From: Rhodocollybia butyracea
Lineage: Eukaryota; Basidiomycota; Agaricomycetes; Agaricales; Omphalotaceae
NCBI GenBank assembly: GCA_015501585.1
Contig: JADNRY010001137.1
Location: 1-16,511 of the forward strand
Length of the DNA stretch: 16,511 nucleotides
Direction of reading: 5' to 3'
The position numbers were made by a program, and so were the translations under genes. Positions 1-8,915 of the stretch are shown one piece after another (within the stretch, counting starts at the first letter, position 1; each line of letters begins with the position of its first letter). Below the pieces are notes generated by a model. That model was not told the origin of the DNA and did not search any database. It saw nothing but the letters and a program-made list of their open reading frames with translations.

Positions 1-548
1 GCAGCGAACGGTAACCTCGATGGGGCCAGTACACTCGTACAGTACTAAAAGTCAAAACTAGGCTAGGAGAACAGTATCTGAAACATCCGCTTCGAAGAGC
101 CGGTGAATTATTCTACGGAGTGAATGGTTGAGTGACCTTTCATATGGTCATTTACATCATACGAAACTATACTTATCCTAAAGTCTCGTTGCATACTGCG
201 TATGCTGATGTCAGTGGTGCTAGCACATCCGATGCCATATATACGACCTCGACTCTGTGTGGAGTAGTGCTTTCAAATCCAGACACCGCTCACACCCGCT
301 CAACGTGTGCAGTCTCAGCCATAGTGGCTATCATCGTGCTATCATCGTGGGTGGTATCCATATTCTGCCGCGTGCTTTCCTTAAGCTCCCCAACCATCCA
401 AAATTTGTGATGTTTACACGTTCCGGCGATTCAAAGTGCAGAATACTTGTTGTTGATGCAGATGGTTTAGCGTCTGTGCCCTTGGACCCAGTTGACTACA
501 CTACTGGCCAACGGCCGAAACACCACAACTCTCATTCCAATCACCGCC
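1..548. other. No gene recognised
   Basis: The short open frames here (92 and about 120 codons, overlapping, + strand) have no recognisable motif and no splice signals that extend them. The stretch lies directly upstream of the VQEDK-family relic and may hold its former promoter. A small direct repeat, gctatcatcgtgctatcatcgt, is visible near 328-350. The first 12 bases (gcagcgaacggt) resemble a stretch near 16051-16070, next to repeat block b, but the match is too short to classify. Confidence 0.5.
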
Positions 549-1264
549 ATGAGCCAGTTGCTTCGCTCAGTACGGAAACGAATGGACTTTTAATAGGCTG
601 GAAGCTTACAACATCCAAGTTTGCTTAAACATTCTTCGACGCCACACCCCTACCTGGTCCTTCTATCCCGAGATCCTCATTGCCCAATTCACCGGTGACA
701 CAGTCGATGAGGCGTCTTACAGGCTCCTCACTCAGCTCGATCTCGCGATGCTTCCCACTGAACCCGAAGAGTCCGCAGTCGATGTTTTTGCCATGGTGCT
801 TTTTGAATCCCTTGGATACCTTCGCCGTCCTCCGAGCGCCATGCGAAATCGCAAAAAGCTGCGATTTCTCACTTGCGGAAAGAACAAGTATGTGAAACGG
901 GAACGTCTGGATTATCGATCGCAGTGCGAATGATATTATTCTACTTGTCCAAGAAGATAAGCGATTCCATGGTGAGATGGAGCCGCAACGTCGAGGCCAT
1001 AGCTGCATTCCAAGACACGAATGCTCCAAGAAGATCAATGCCTTGGCTAGTAAAGTACGTGAAAGTACGTATTGATCGCTTCCGCCTTCTCCTGCACCCG
1101 TATATATACTCATGTTGTTCTTGGGATCGGCTTGCTGGGGACATTAAGTTCCCGACTTTCTCCAAAATCCCTGTCACGCAGGAATTGTCATAACTGGGAC
1201 TTTTCCGGATACTCCTACCGTCGTCACCGCTCAGTACAAACTCCAAGACAAACTCTTGATACAC
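549..1264 (+). pseudogene. Decayed gene of a basidiomycete VQEDK-core family
   Basis: Consecutive blocks of convincing protein lie in order on the + strand but in different frames: YGNEWTFNRLEAYNIQV (571-621), FFDATPLPGPSIPRSSLPN (from 632), VDEASYRLLTQLDLAM, EESAVDVFAMVLFESLGYLR, NVWIIDRSANDIILLVQEDK (902-961), VEAIAAFQDTNAPRR (from 990), PTFSKIPVTQEL and TGTFPDTPTVVTA. From memory, this block order matches a large unnamed family in mushroom genomes. At least four frame changes are needed: near 630, between about 690 and 700, near 897, and near 985. Another lies near 1190, where a TAA follows QELS. An intron probably starts near 1052 (GTACGT after ...LASK). The ATG at 549 has a good context (accgccATG) but is itself out of frame with the first block. 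The usual C-terminal tail is missing. It might be a live gene with many sequencing errors, but that many breaks makes a pseudogene much more likely. Function is unknown; the D...ExK spacing is discussed in the findings. Confidence 0.75.
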
Positions 1265-1747
1265 CTCTCTGCCAATTTCCAGGTGCGTACACTATATGTA
1301 AGCCAGCTATGCATGGCGCATAGAAAACCCTGTCAGGTATAAAATAGATGCGAACGGCAACCAACACGTTGCATCGCAGTTATGCCTAAGTTTCACTGAG
1401 GGCAGTGGCTCCAAAAGTCCAACTCTCTCCTCAAGGCCAGTTTTTAATCTTTGCAGCCTTCCTTCATACAACTGTCAACGAATAATATCAAATCCGGAGA
1501 AAGATTCAATGCTGCCAGTGACTTGTTCTAAACTTTTACTAGTACTGCTTGTACAGGCGAGCGTTACTTTAAAATTGCAGTTCACTTTGGTATCGGAAAC
1601 GCAACAATACACCCTCTGAATAGGCGTAGTACACTTATCATGAGAATTACTGAATTTACAACTCAAAGTCAAAGAAAATACAATGTGGCACAAAATCAGA
1701 AGTTTCAGAACACGTAGTTACATCCTTCACAACTCACACCATGACTT
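1265..1747. other. Spacer between the relic and the minus-strand gene
   Basis: No supported gene. A TATA-box-like tataaaatag lies on + at 1338-1347, but the first downstream ATG (1383) opens only five codons. The 72-codon minus frame at 1475-1693 lies past the stop of the minus-strand gene. It is probably 3' flanking sequence, although its codons are not obviously random. Confidence 0.5.
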
Positions 1748-2986
1748 CTACCCTGCCTGTATATGTGCCCGAACCGATGCAGTCCTGGAGGAGTTCTACA
1801 AAATGACGATTAAACTACAAATATACCTGAGCAGGAAATAGGTCACCAATGAAGATCGAAGTGCCAACTTCAAATGAAGCATTGAACACAGACATCCCAT
1901 AAGTTTGGCCAGACAGCTTCACAGCTATTAGCGCGACAGCAAAAATAATGACAACCTAGGTCACGTTAAACTTACTTGGGCAAATGACAAGTAAGTGGGG
2001 CCATTCCCTTGGCCAATACCGCCAGCCATGAACTGCGAAATAAAGGTTTCTCTATATATCGCCTTGAAGACAATAGGATTCTTCCCATCAGGTCCTATCA
2101 TATTGATACTGTACGTGGAGTCAATGGTGTCTGAGGACCAGGTGAACGTGTGTTTTACTGTAACGTGAATGTGAACATACAAGAGTATCTGTCATCATCT
2201 AGTTGGGAATCATATGTCACTGGATACTGGAACTGGGATGCCGATTCTGGGGTAGTCCACAAGACGAACGAAGTCATGATTGCTTCGCTGAAACCCGAAT
2301 GCAATACTATCAAAGTAACATTGTTTGAGTTTGCGTGACGGTAAGCATAAACATCCAAAGTCCAATTCGTGCCGTCAACCTTGTAAATTTGACTGTCGAT
2401 TGTTGAGCGTTCGGCGATGCAAAAACAAGGAAAGATTTACTTTGAGAAACCCTTGGTACCAAGTGGTGGATCGAGTTGCTTCTCGACGGCACTGGTACAG
2501 GAAATGAGAACGGGTGTGACAGCCTTTGGAACAGCGTACCGCGGTATGTGCGCAGAGGCATTGAATTCAGTACTATTGGGGATAATAATAAGTTGATGTT
2601 AAAGGTCTTCCCAGAGCGACAGTACATACCGGGTAATCGCAATTGCGTTGGGAAAGTCGGCGACCATGGATTGGGACCTACATAGATATACAAATGAGAA
2701 ACGCTCCGACTTGTAGACCAAATTCATGCAATTTCGTGTTGTCCATGATAGCTTTCATGAGGGCATCGCGCGACTTTGCATTTTTCAAGACAGCTTTCAA
2801 AATCGAGTTGTAGGAGGCATCTAGCGCTGTGCCATCCTTGAAAGCTTTTATAAGGCTGGAAACGTAGTGCAAATTGGTCTCCTCGGTCTCTGCGCTGTCG
2901 CTGCCAGTGAAACATTCAAGTTAAGTAAATGTGCCGCGACACCAACGAGGAACGTACGAGAGTGGCTCAGTAATTGAAGAAGACAT
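1748..2986 (-). CDS. Unrecognised seven-exon fungal protein, about 320 aa
   Basis: Exons on the minus strand: 2986-2958, 2900-2630, 2572-2441, 2392-2181, 2157-1976, 1916-1827 and 1795-1748 (TAG). Introns: GTACGT..CAG (57 nt), GTATGT..CAATAG (57), GTAAAT..CAG (48), GTATGT..TACAG (23), GTAAGT..GAAG with a CTAATA branch site (59) and GTATAT..GTAG (31). From exon 3 on, every phase joins without a stop. The start MSSSITEPLS follows a pyrimidine-rich leader (about 2998-3035), typical of fungal promoters. The N-terminal third looks helical (LHYVSSLIKAFKDG.., SILKAVLKNAKSRDALMKAI). The rest is rich in aromatic, Thr and Ser residues and looks beta-type (KVDGTNWTLDVYAYRHANSN, KHTFTWSSDTIDSTYSINM, NGPTYLSFAQ, GTSIFIGDLFPAQ). 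No signal peptide or membrane segment is visible, so a soluble intracellular protein is likely. One frame break remains in exon 2, between ...HEFGLQVGAFL and MVADFPNAIAITR (about 2700-2665), so the copy may be inactive or the base call wrong. I do not recognise the family. Confidence 0.7.
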
Positions 2987-3740
2987 GAGATCAACTTGGG
3001 ATAAAGAGTGGGGAGGGGCCGGAGGGATGGATTTTAAGTAAAGCTCTTGACAGTCCGGTCTGAAACCGATACCCCAGAAAATTTTTCCATAAAGGTAATT
3101 GTGCGCTCATTGTGGACCATTTTTGGCCACTACTTCAAGCTTGGCTGGAACGATATCTGCCTTGTGACACTTCTTTTGTATTCACTTCTTGTCTCATGTA
3201 TGGAGCAATTTTCTGACGACGATTTTTTCTTTTTTTGTTTCAGTATAAAGACGTCGTTTACTCACCGCGTTCGACAAGCACCAGCTGCACGGCAAAATGT
3301 ATGTGCCGGACTGGATGCGTATGCAAGCATATGAAGTCACACAACACTGGGACAGAACAACAGTACATCTAGCAATATACAAAATACTTACGAGTTTACA
3401 AGGACATCGAAGCTGATCCAATATGTCTAAATCCTGATTGCACTATACCTCATGATTACCTCTGAGAACACCCATTGAATTGGAGTCCACGATGGAAACG
3501 GGGTGAATCTAATCCACCGTCATTTGCAGATCTAAGCAGTAGGAGCATCGAGGCTCGATGTTCCACAGAGAGATTCCTGGCCCCAATCCGTATAATCGCT
3601 CGTTTAGTTCATGAACGGTTTATGGGCTGGCTGAATGATGGTTTTTTAAGACAAGAGCACCGTCAACAAGATACTTATCGCGAAGAGGAGATAACCTAAC
3701 GCCAAAATCGATTGGGGGTGATATTCTTGTTACAGTATAC
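2987..3740. other. Spacer with one weak + strand exon candidate
   Basis: The first part (2987-3100) is the likely promoter of the minus-strand gene. On +, a textbook 3' splice site lies at 3212-3243: a CTGAC branch site, T-rich tract and TTTCAG. It is followed by an open frame at 3249-3416 containing FDKHQLHGKMYVPDWMRMQ and ending in TGA; its internal ATG is at 3297. The frame has a stop just inside the splice site, so the two cannot be joined directly. A 74-codon frame at 3475-3699 (+) shows no motif. Both are too weak to call as genes. Confidence 0.3.
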
Positions 3741-3885
3741 ACCTGGTGTGAGGGTGCGCCGTGGACCGGCTCACAAATATATCACTACGCAGAGTTGAGG
3801 GGATGATAGGTGGTTGCGAAGTAGGAAAAATCGAAACAGCGTTGAATGTATGGACCACGACTCGGGCGAAGAGACGGGGAAATGG
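3741..3885. repeat. Dispersed repeat block b, left copy
   Basis: It starts with acctggtgtgagggtg and runs to gaagagacggggaaatggga. A diverged second copy lies at 16106-16250 in the same orientation, starting with the identical 16 bases and ending in gaagagacgaggag. The middle parts align only loosely. No coding signal is shared. Confidence 0.55.
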
Positions 3886-4020
3886 GAGAGAAACCGGCGC
3901 CCTAAACCCGTTCTAGCCCTTGGAGCTTGAAGCCGAAGAAGTTAATCTAAAACGCCCCGAAGCAGGAGGTGAGACAAATTTCCGTTACAACCACGCCACA
4001 TATCTCCCACTGTAAAAGTT

Positions 4021-4364
4021 CATCAATATCTACTCGGACGAGGAGTGTATACATCTACTTCTGATGATGGAAGACATGGAGGTAGTGGGGGTCATCTGCG
4101 TATTAGCCAGTGTGTGGGGGGAGAACAGGGTGGGCATTGCAAGAATTGTCAATGCAATCATGAGGTTGAGTCGAGTGTTCGGCTCAAAGTTGCTCGATGA
4201 TGAATGTTGAGCTTGGAATTGAACATTTGAACAACGCCGATACAAACCTCTCGAGTGTTTACCGTATGAAATCATCGGGCCCAGGGGATGAACAGGGCGT
4301 GTTGGTGTTTTTCTCCAGATGTGATTGTGTTTTGTCTCCAACTGGTTTTGGAGTATCCGGGCAA
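4021..4364. repeat. Repeat R1, left copy (about 344 bp)
   Basis: It aligns with 6193-6647 in the same orientation, and stretches such as caagaattgtcaatgcaatc are identical. The right copy carries about 130 bp more after ggctcaaagtt (about 6358-6490), either inserted there or deleted here. All forward frames stay open over long parts. One reads ..GVICVLASVWGENRVGIAR.. and another GGHLRISQCVGGEQGGHCKN, while the minus strand holds part of a 258-codon open frame. Indels between the copies break every frame, so coding is not proven. Confidence 0.7.
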
Positions 4365-5368
4365 CATATGTACGACTTTCTGCTAGAGGCTTCTGAAGTT
4401 GAATTGGGAATAGTAAGGATTTTCTGGTGGGACAAACGGTCCAACGAGATCCACCTCCGAGCCAATGCACTCGTATGAACGCTGAAACAGTGTACACCTC
4501 TCTCGTCTGGTAGTTCATCAAATAAACCCCGTATAAAGATCGAAGAAGATCCACCGCAACAACAGCGCCAAAACGACGGACAACTCGGACGATGGGTATT
4601 AGTATTAGTATCATTTCTGCGATTTGCAAGCTTGTCGTATACGACTTGTGGATAGGAAGCCAGCGCCTGATCCGGTATGTCTGGTTGCAACGGAGCTCAA
4701 GACCCCGTAGGGGCATTGGAACTTGGAGCTTGAAGCTTGAAGCTCTGCAGAGACTCGGAGCTTCCTGGCTCAGACCCGTATTACTATAACCACTTGTTTG
4801 TCTCACGACGTGTTGTGGGCTGCCTTGGTCAGGCGAGGGCTTCAGTAGATGAGAATGGCGTCAATGAGGTGATTATGGAAGAGGATACTGCAGAGAAGAG
4901 TCTGGTTATGTCGAGATCGATCGGATGGGAGCTGAGCGAGTAACGGAGTGAAAGTGAAAACTGGAATGTAAGTATGATACCACGTGCTCTTACACTGCCA
5001 CCGTCCTTTTATACTTTGTTTCGTCGTCTTTCTTATATAGCGTAACCACCACCACCGATAGTTCGTCTGCTGCTCGTAGTACCTCGTGTCTCTTGTAGCA
5101 CCTTGTATCTTGCCGGATAGTATACCGTGGTTCTGACAAGTTGTGTGATCTTCTCAGAGTGTCTGTCGATACGAAACGACAGAATTACGGTCCATACCCA
5201 TGTGCATGAGGACTCGATGGTAGAAATTTGAGCCGTCAAAGCTTTAAATTTCAAAGGGAGGCACTAGGAGAGCATGTCTTCGATGGTTCTCAAGAGCTAT
5301 CCAAGTAGGTCAGTATCTTAAACGTCCCCACGAAAAAACACGTGCGTTCTTCCTGTAGTACCAATGCC
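4365..5368. other. Spacer with no convincing gene
   Basis: It continues past R1 with no detectable copy elsewhere in the window. A 93-codon + frame (4197-4478) and a 68-codon + frame (4737-4943, ..VDENGVNEVIMEEDTAEKS..) are open but have no family signature or splice support. gcttgaagcttgaagct (about 4728-4744) is a short tandem of the CTTGAAG motif also seen near 3927, 6502 and 11080-11270. 4980-5040 is loosely similar to 9660-9725 (cacgtg..tcttacac.. and gtcgtcttt..). Confidence 0.4.
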
Positions 5369-5473
5369 CAATACACACAATGCCACCTATTATTGATTAA
5401 GTATCTCCCACACCCGGCTCATACTCTTTGTATCCTGATCATTCAACGGAGTCACTTCGCGTTCCCAAAGATA
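5369..5473. repeat. Dispersed repeat block a, left copy
   Basis: It is nearly identical to 15895-15995 in the same orientation: caatacacac(a/g)atgccac, then cacacccggctcatactctt, then cacttcgcgttccc(a/g)aagatac. At the right end of the window this block is followed by blocks b and c. Here b is missing and a G-run tract follows instead. Confidence 0.75.
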
Positions 5474-5491
5474 CGTACGTACAGTTCCACA

Positions 5492-5538
5492 GGGGGAGGG
5501 GGGGGGACGGGGGGAGGAGGGAGACGGGGGGAGGGGGG
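5492..5538 (+). repeat. G-run tract, G-quadruplex candidate
   Basis: In 47 bases there are G runs of 5, 9, 6, 2, 3, 6 and 6, separated by one to four bases. This easily satisfies the G3+N1-7 pattern repeated four times. It lies between repeat blocks a and c. Confidence 0.8.
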
Positions 5539-5542
5539 ATCG

Positions 5543-5775
5543 TCTGTGATTGAGATGCTTGGCCGGCTTTCGGAAGTTCAGAGATGCGGTAGAGCTGTGG
5601 GGCCTATATGCGGAGTGCTACAGCGTTATTGTGGGAGATAATATTGTAAAGGTATTCTGGTGTGAGATGAGATTGCCAGAGCAGCCGTATGCGGTTGCTC
5701 TTGCAAATGCCGAGATGAATGGCGTTCCTGTCCGACGTCTCGACCCGCCTAGAAAGGAATTCGCTTCAGTCATTG
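5543..5775. repeat. Dispersed repeat block c, copy 1, with an open frame
   Basis: It shares gtgagatgagattgccagag and ggttgctcttgcaaatg with 12113-12258, and related stretches with 16258-16458; gatgcggtagagctgt is also found at 9611. The + frame 5550-5945 (131 codons) runs through the block and holds CEMRLPEQPYAVALANAEMN. The same peptide frame (CEMRLPE.., VVALANAEMNGV) is visible in the 12-kb copy but is interrupted by a stop there. It may be a remnant of a coding element; I do not recognise it. Confidence 0.6.
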
Positions 5776-6192
5776 TCTGTTTCCCTTCTTCAGTTACAAT
5801 CTATGATTCTCCATTAGCTTTGTTAGGGAACGCATTATTAGTATGCCATAAGATAAGCATGTATGTGTTTCTTGTTGTGTTGCTGGTTCAACAGACCCAC
5901 CAGTCTTGTATAAAGACTCTGGTTTCGGCAGTACACATTCCATAATTATACTCTGTTGACAGCAGAAACTGGCTCAGTTACAGGTGAGATTCACCTACAC
6001 TGAAGTCAATTGTTATAATGTGACTGTCGGAATCCCACCTCTTTGTATACCTCCCCAAACTCTCCGAGTCAGCCTCGTTGCTCTCCTTAACGCCATTCTC
6101 GATTTTGCCTTCGCTGAAAAAAAGCTACGATGGTACCCCGGCCTTAATAATAATCATGCCCAAACCCTACGCAAACCCTGGTCCTGTGGTGC
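5776..6192. other. Spacer between repeats
   Basis: Open + frames of about 96 codons overlap here (5984-6274 and 6078-6374) and run into R1. A splice-like cagttacag|gtgagattc sits near 5975-5990. No family signature is visible. An A-run at 6118-6124 (ctgaaaaaaagc) separates possible frames. Confidence 0.35.
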
Positions 6193-6647
6193 TCAATGGA
6201 TCAGGACGAGGAATGTATACATCTACTTTGATGATCGCGGACATGGAGATAATGGGGGGTCATCTGCGTGCTAGCCAGAGCATGTGGGGAGAACAGGGTG
6301 GATACTGCAAGAATTGTCAATGCAATCATGAGGTTGAGTCGAGTATTCGGCTCAAAGTTTACTCACAGAGATAAACACGTATTCTCGCAGTACCTACCGC
6401 TGGATGGACAGACATCCCACCACCACTCACTATTGTCTCAGCATCCAAGTATATTGTTTGACAGTCAAAGATACCCGTGCGATGCCGATGATGGTGCCAA
6501 AGCTTGAAGCTTGAAATTGACCATTTGAACAACGCAAATACAAACCCCTCTAGTGTTTACTGTATGTAATCATTGTGCCTGGGGGGCGAGGGCATGTTAG
6601 TGGCTTTCTCCAGATGTGATCCCAACTGGTTTTAGAATATCCGGGCA
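6193..6647. repeat. Repeat R1, right copy (about 455 bp)
   Basis: Direct repeat of 4021-4364 with several small indels plus about 130 bp extra at about 6358-6490. The + frame 6268-6507 (ARIVNAIMRLSRVFGSK..) continues through the extra segment for 79 codons. The right edge of R1 (tatccgggca) lies only a few bases from the left edge of the 2.25-kb duplication. Confidence 0.7.
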
Positions 6648-6665
6648 TCCAGGCTGTCCTTCCGC

Positions 6666-6755
6666 GTCCCAACCCAAGGTTCAGTTCGGAAGGGACAAAA
6701 CCCATTGATAATTGACGAGTCATTCTTCAATTTTATCAAGCAATTTGTTGTTTGA
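6666..6755 (+). pseudogene. C-terminal tail of a VQEDK-family gene, copy A
   Basis: The + frame reads SSEGTKPIDN, a TGA, then RVILQFY. After a frame change it continues KQFVV and ends in TGA at 6753-6755. From memory, the family tail reads like 'EGM.PLDNRR.ILQCYEAFKQFVV'. The in-frame TGA replaces the CGA present in copy B. The body of the gene is missing upstream, where repeat R1 abuts. Confidence 0.6.
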
Positions 6756-7066
6756 TTAGTATATACTTTGCTTCAGTACTTTGATTTCAAAGACCAAGTA
6801 GACACAGTAGAATTGTTTAATGTGGCTGGAATGCTGAGAGCATAAATGAGAAGAAAAAAAGTTGACAAGCCTAAAGAGGTCGTTAAACCAGTTAAACCAG
6901 TTAAATGGATCATACTTTATGGTTTAAACCATTTAATCAACATTTCATTGTGATGGCCTCTGGTTTAACCAGATTCATCTCGTTTTATCAGACTGAGGAT
7001 ATATATGCAAATAATGCCTTAAGATTGGGTTACTGTGTATAAGTTTGGCACCAGTATACGTGTGAT
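6756..7066. other. Spacer 3' of both relics, with TTTAAAC palindromes
   Basis: This lies between the stops of two convergent relics. gttaaacca is repeated at 6883-6910. A perfect 14-bp palindrome, atggtttaaaccat, sits at 6919-6932, and tctggtttaaccaga follows at 6959-6973. Copy B keeps only part of this series. It could be a 3'-end or terminator-type structure; no gene is visible. Confidence 0.5.
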
Positions 7067-8853
7067 TTATACTTCTGGCGTTTCGCCTCTACTGTTACGG
7101 TTAGTACCAAAAAACAGGGCACTAAGCTCTCGGGTTTGGTCATCCGGTGGATTTGCGACCTCCCGAACATGAATGATTAGCTTGCAGCACAATATTGAAT
7201 GCATAACACGCAAAGGTCTACAGGTATCCATGAGGATCTGGGGAAATGATTCCCAACGAAAAGCGCCACATACGTTTCCAGTATTTGAAATTGGGCCTGA
7301 CAAGAATAGTTATTAATTGGAAAAGAAAGGGATGCACTGTTCACGAACCGGCGCATATGCGGTGACCAGGGCATTTCCAACCGTTATTGCTAGGTTCATG
7401 CTCAGATATCATTACCAATAGAGAATAGTAAGGACTCGGGAACGAAACTCACGCAATATGCTCATGTAAAACAGTACACCTACAATGTTTGGAGATGACG
7501 CCCAATTGTGAATAGGTTTAAACTTACCGTCACGATAAAACGTTACAAGAACACTCTGGGTTGCTCCAAAGAACCCATATTGGGAATCTACCAATCACAT
7601 TAGCTGTTGGTAATAAAGTCAAGCAAGAGCGCGTACAACTTTGAGATTCTCAGAAGCCTTTCCATACAGTGAACATCACTAGCACTAGAGAGTAGATGGT
7701 GAGCCAACCCATACTTTCACAGAAAAATAATTATTCAACTCACCCGTTTCAGCCACCAATAAAGATATGTAGCAAACAAGTCCGACTGTCCTATTTTCTC
7801 CAATGAGAAAGCAAGATGAACCTCCTGACAATGTTATCAACTCTGTGGCTCACTTAATCTCTTTTCATATATTAGGATTATGACGACACTACCTGAAAAA
7901 GCCTCAGTGTCTGAAGCACTCCATTTTCTTGCGGCTAGCACATCCACAGTGATGACAACCTACACAGAAGCTTTCAGACTAGCTTGAGTTAGTACCTGGT
8001 TCATTGTCCACTTACAGCCCATAGCACGAGAAAGATTACAAGCACTTTGCGAGATCTTTGATACAAGGCATATGTGCGAATGATCAGTATTACTGGGTCA
8101 AATATCAGTTGCCTTGCGGCTTGAAATAAGTAATCCCCTTACGCACAGTCAGAAATGCCTATTCCGAGGCTAGTAAAGACTTTAGGAAGGCAACTTAGTG
8201 TATTGGATCATATGACAGAGTAAATCAAGACTCACCGGCGTTGAAAGTCATGGTACGACTACAGGACTACTTGAACCATAAACCAAAGGAAGTCAAATGT
8301 AGTATAAAGTAAGCGTACTGCGCTGTTAACGTGATGGCTCAATTTTTCTGTAACATTGTTAGTCTGTTGTGAACACTTCCACAATCGCAATTTAGGTCAC
8401 CTGCCTTCGATAGCCAGTATTGTGTCTATAAAAGGAGAATAACGCGAAAAAAAAATAGAGAACTTTGACCGATCCCCAATTTGAAGCCCATATGTAGGCA
8501 ACCTGCAAGATTGGTCATTGAATATTCACAGAGGTCGTTGTTCTTCAATGTACTTGCCTCCTGACCCAGCGAAAGAAGATAGTCATACATCTATGGCAGT
8601 ATCCTGTCAGCATTCATTCATGATTGTGAAATACTGTTTGAAATTGCACCAAAAGCGTGAGCATTGCGACTAGATCCCTTCGGTGAGTATATCTGACTGT
8701 CTGATTTTGCTCTAATCAAATCACCTTGAACGTACTGCACCCCAGGATAATGATTGAGGTTTTTCATAGTATTTAGTACGAAGCAATGCCACTTACTATC
8801 ACAGTTTGGAAATTAATCATAGAAGAAATGACCAGAGATGTCACAGCAGTCAT
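7067..8853 (-). pseudogene. DUF6533-type membrane protein, copy A, decayed
   Basis: Exons readable on the minus strand: a possible start at 8853 (MTAVTSLVISSMINFQTVI); 8590-8558 MYDYLLSLGQE; 8502-8401 VAYIWASNWGSVKVLYF..YSPFIDTILAIEG; an exon ending at 8236 (CSRTMTFNA); 8179-8143 VFTSLGIGISDC; 8092-8016 VILIIRTYALYQRSRKVL; 7959-7893; 7824-7744 SCFLIGENRTVGLVCYISLL; from 7684 VLVMFTVWKGF; an exon ending at 7528 (GATQSVLVTFYRDG); from 7479 VLFYMSILRE; and a 3' end with CKLIIHVREVAN, stop at 7067. YDYLL.L.QEV.YIW, the IRTYALY..SRKVL segment and the YRDG motif are DUF6533 hallmarks. These are fungal multi-pass membrane proteins of unknown function. Introns have clean borders, e.g. GTAAGT..ACTAAC..GTAG after LVLWA (8015-7960). 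Lesions: one extra T in a T9 run near 8450 (T8 in copy B) and a TGA at 7652-7650 (CGA in B). Confidence 0.8.
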
Positions 8854-8915
8854 CGGTTTGTCCTCTTGTACAAAGAAAGACTTGGAGGGGAGGAGAAAGG
8901 TAACACAGTGTACTT

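Larger units (their letters stand above)
6655..8915. repeat. Segmental duplication, copy A (about 2.26 kb)
   Basis: Direct copy of 12503-14752; the two are roughly 85-90% alike by eye across the whole length, with small indels. It carries the tail of a VQEDK-family relic (+) and a decayed DUF6533 gene (-). The left edge is near tgtccttccgcgtcccaacc; the right edge fades near ggagaaaggtaacacagt. No flanking target-site duplication or terminal inverted repeat is evident, so it looks like a segmental rather than a transposon copy. Confidence 0.85.

Noticed and set aside
1338..1347. TATA-box-like tataaaatag on +
   Set aside because: No gene starts downstream in range; the next ATG opens only five codons.
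3244..3360. Cys-rich + frame SCTAKCMCRTGCVCKH after a perfect 3' splice site
   Set aside because: An overlapping frame (FDKHQLHGKMYVPDWM..) looks at least as protein-like, neither connects to an upstream exon, and no known Cys-motif family fits.
4030..4806. 258-codon minus-strand open frame, the longest in the window
   Set aside because: It has no family signature, runs antisense through repeat R1 and past its edge, and is broken by indels in the second R1 copy. A frame this long is only mildly unlikely by chance in 16.5 kb.
5342..5641. 99-codon + frame with a poly-Gly stretch
   Set aside because: The glycines come from the G-run tract; the rest lies in repeat block a.
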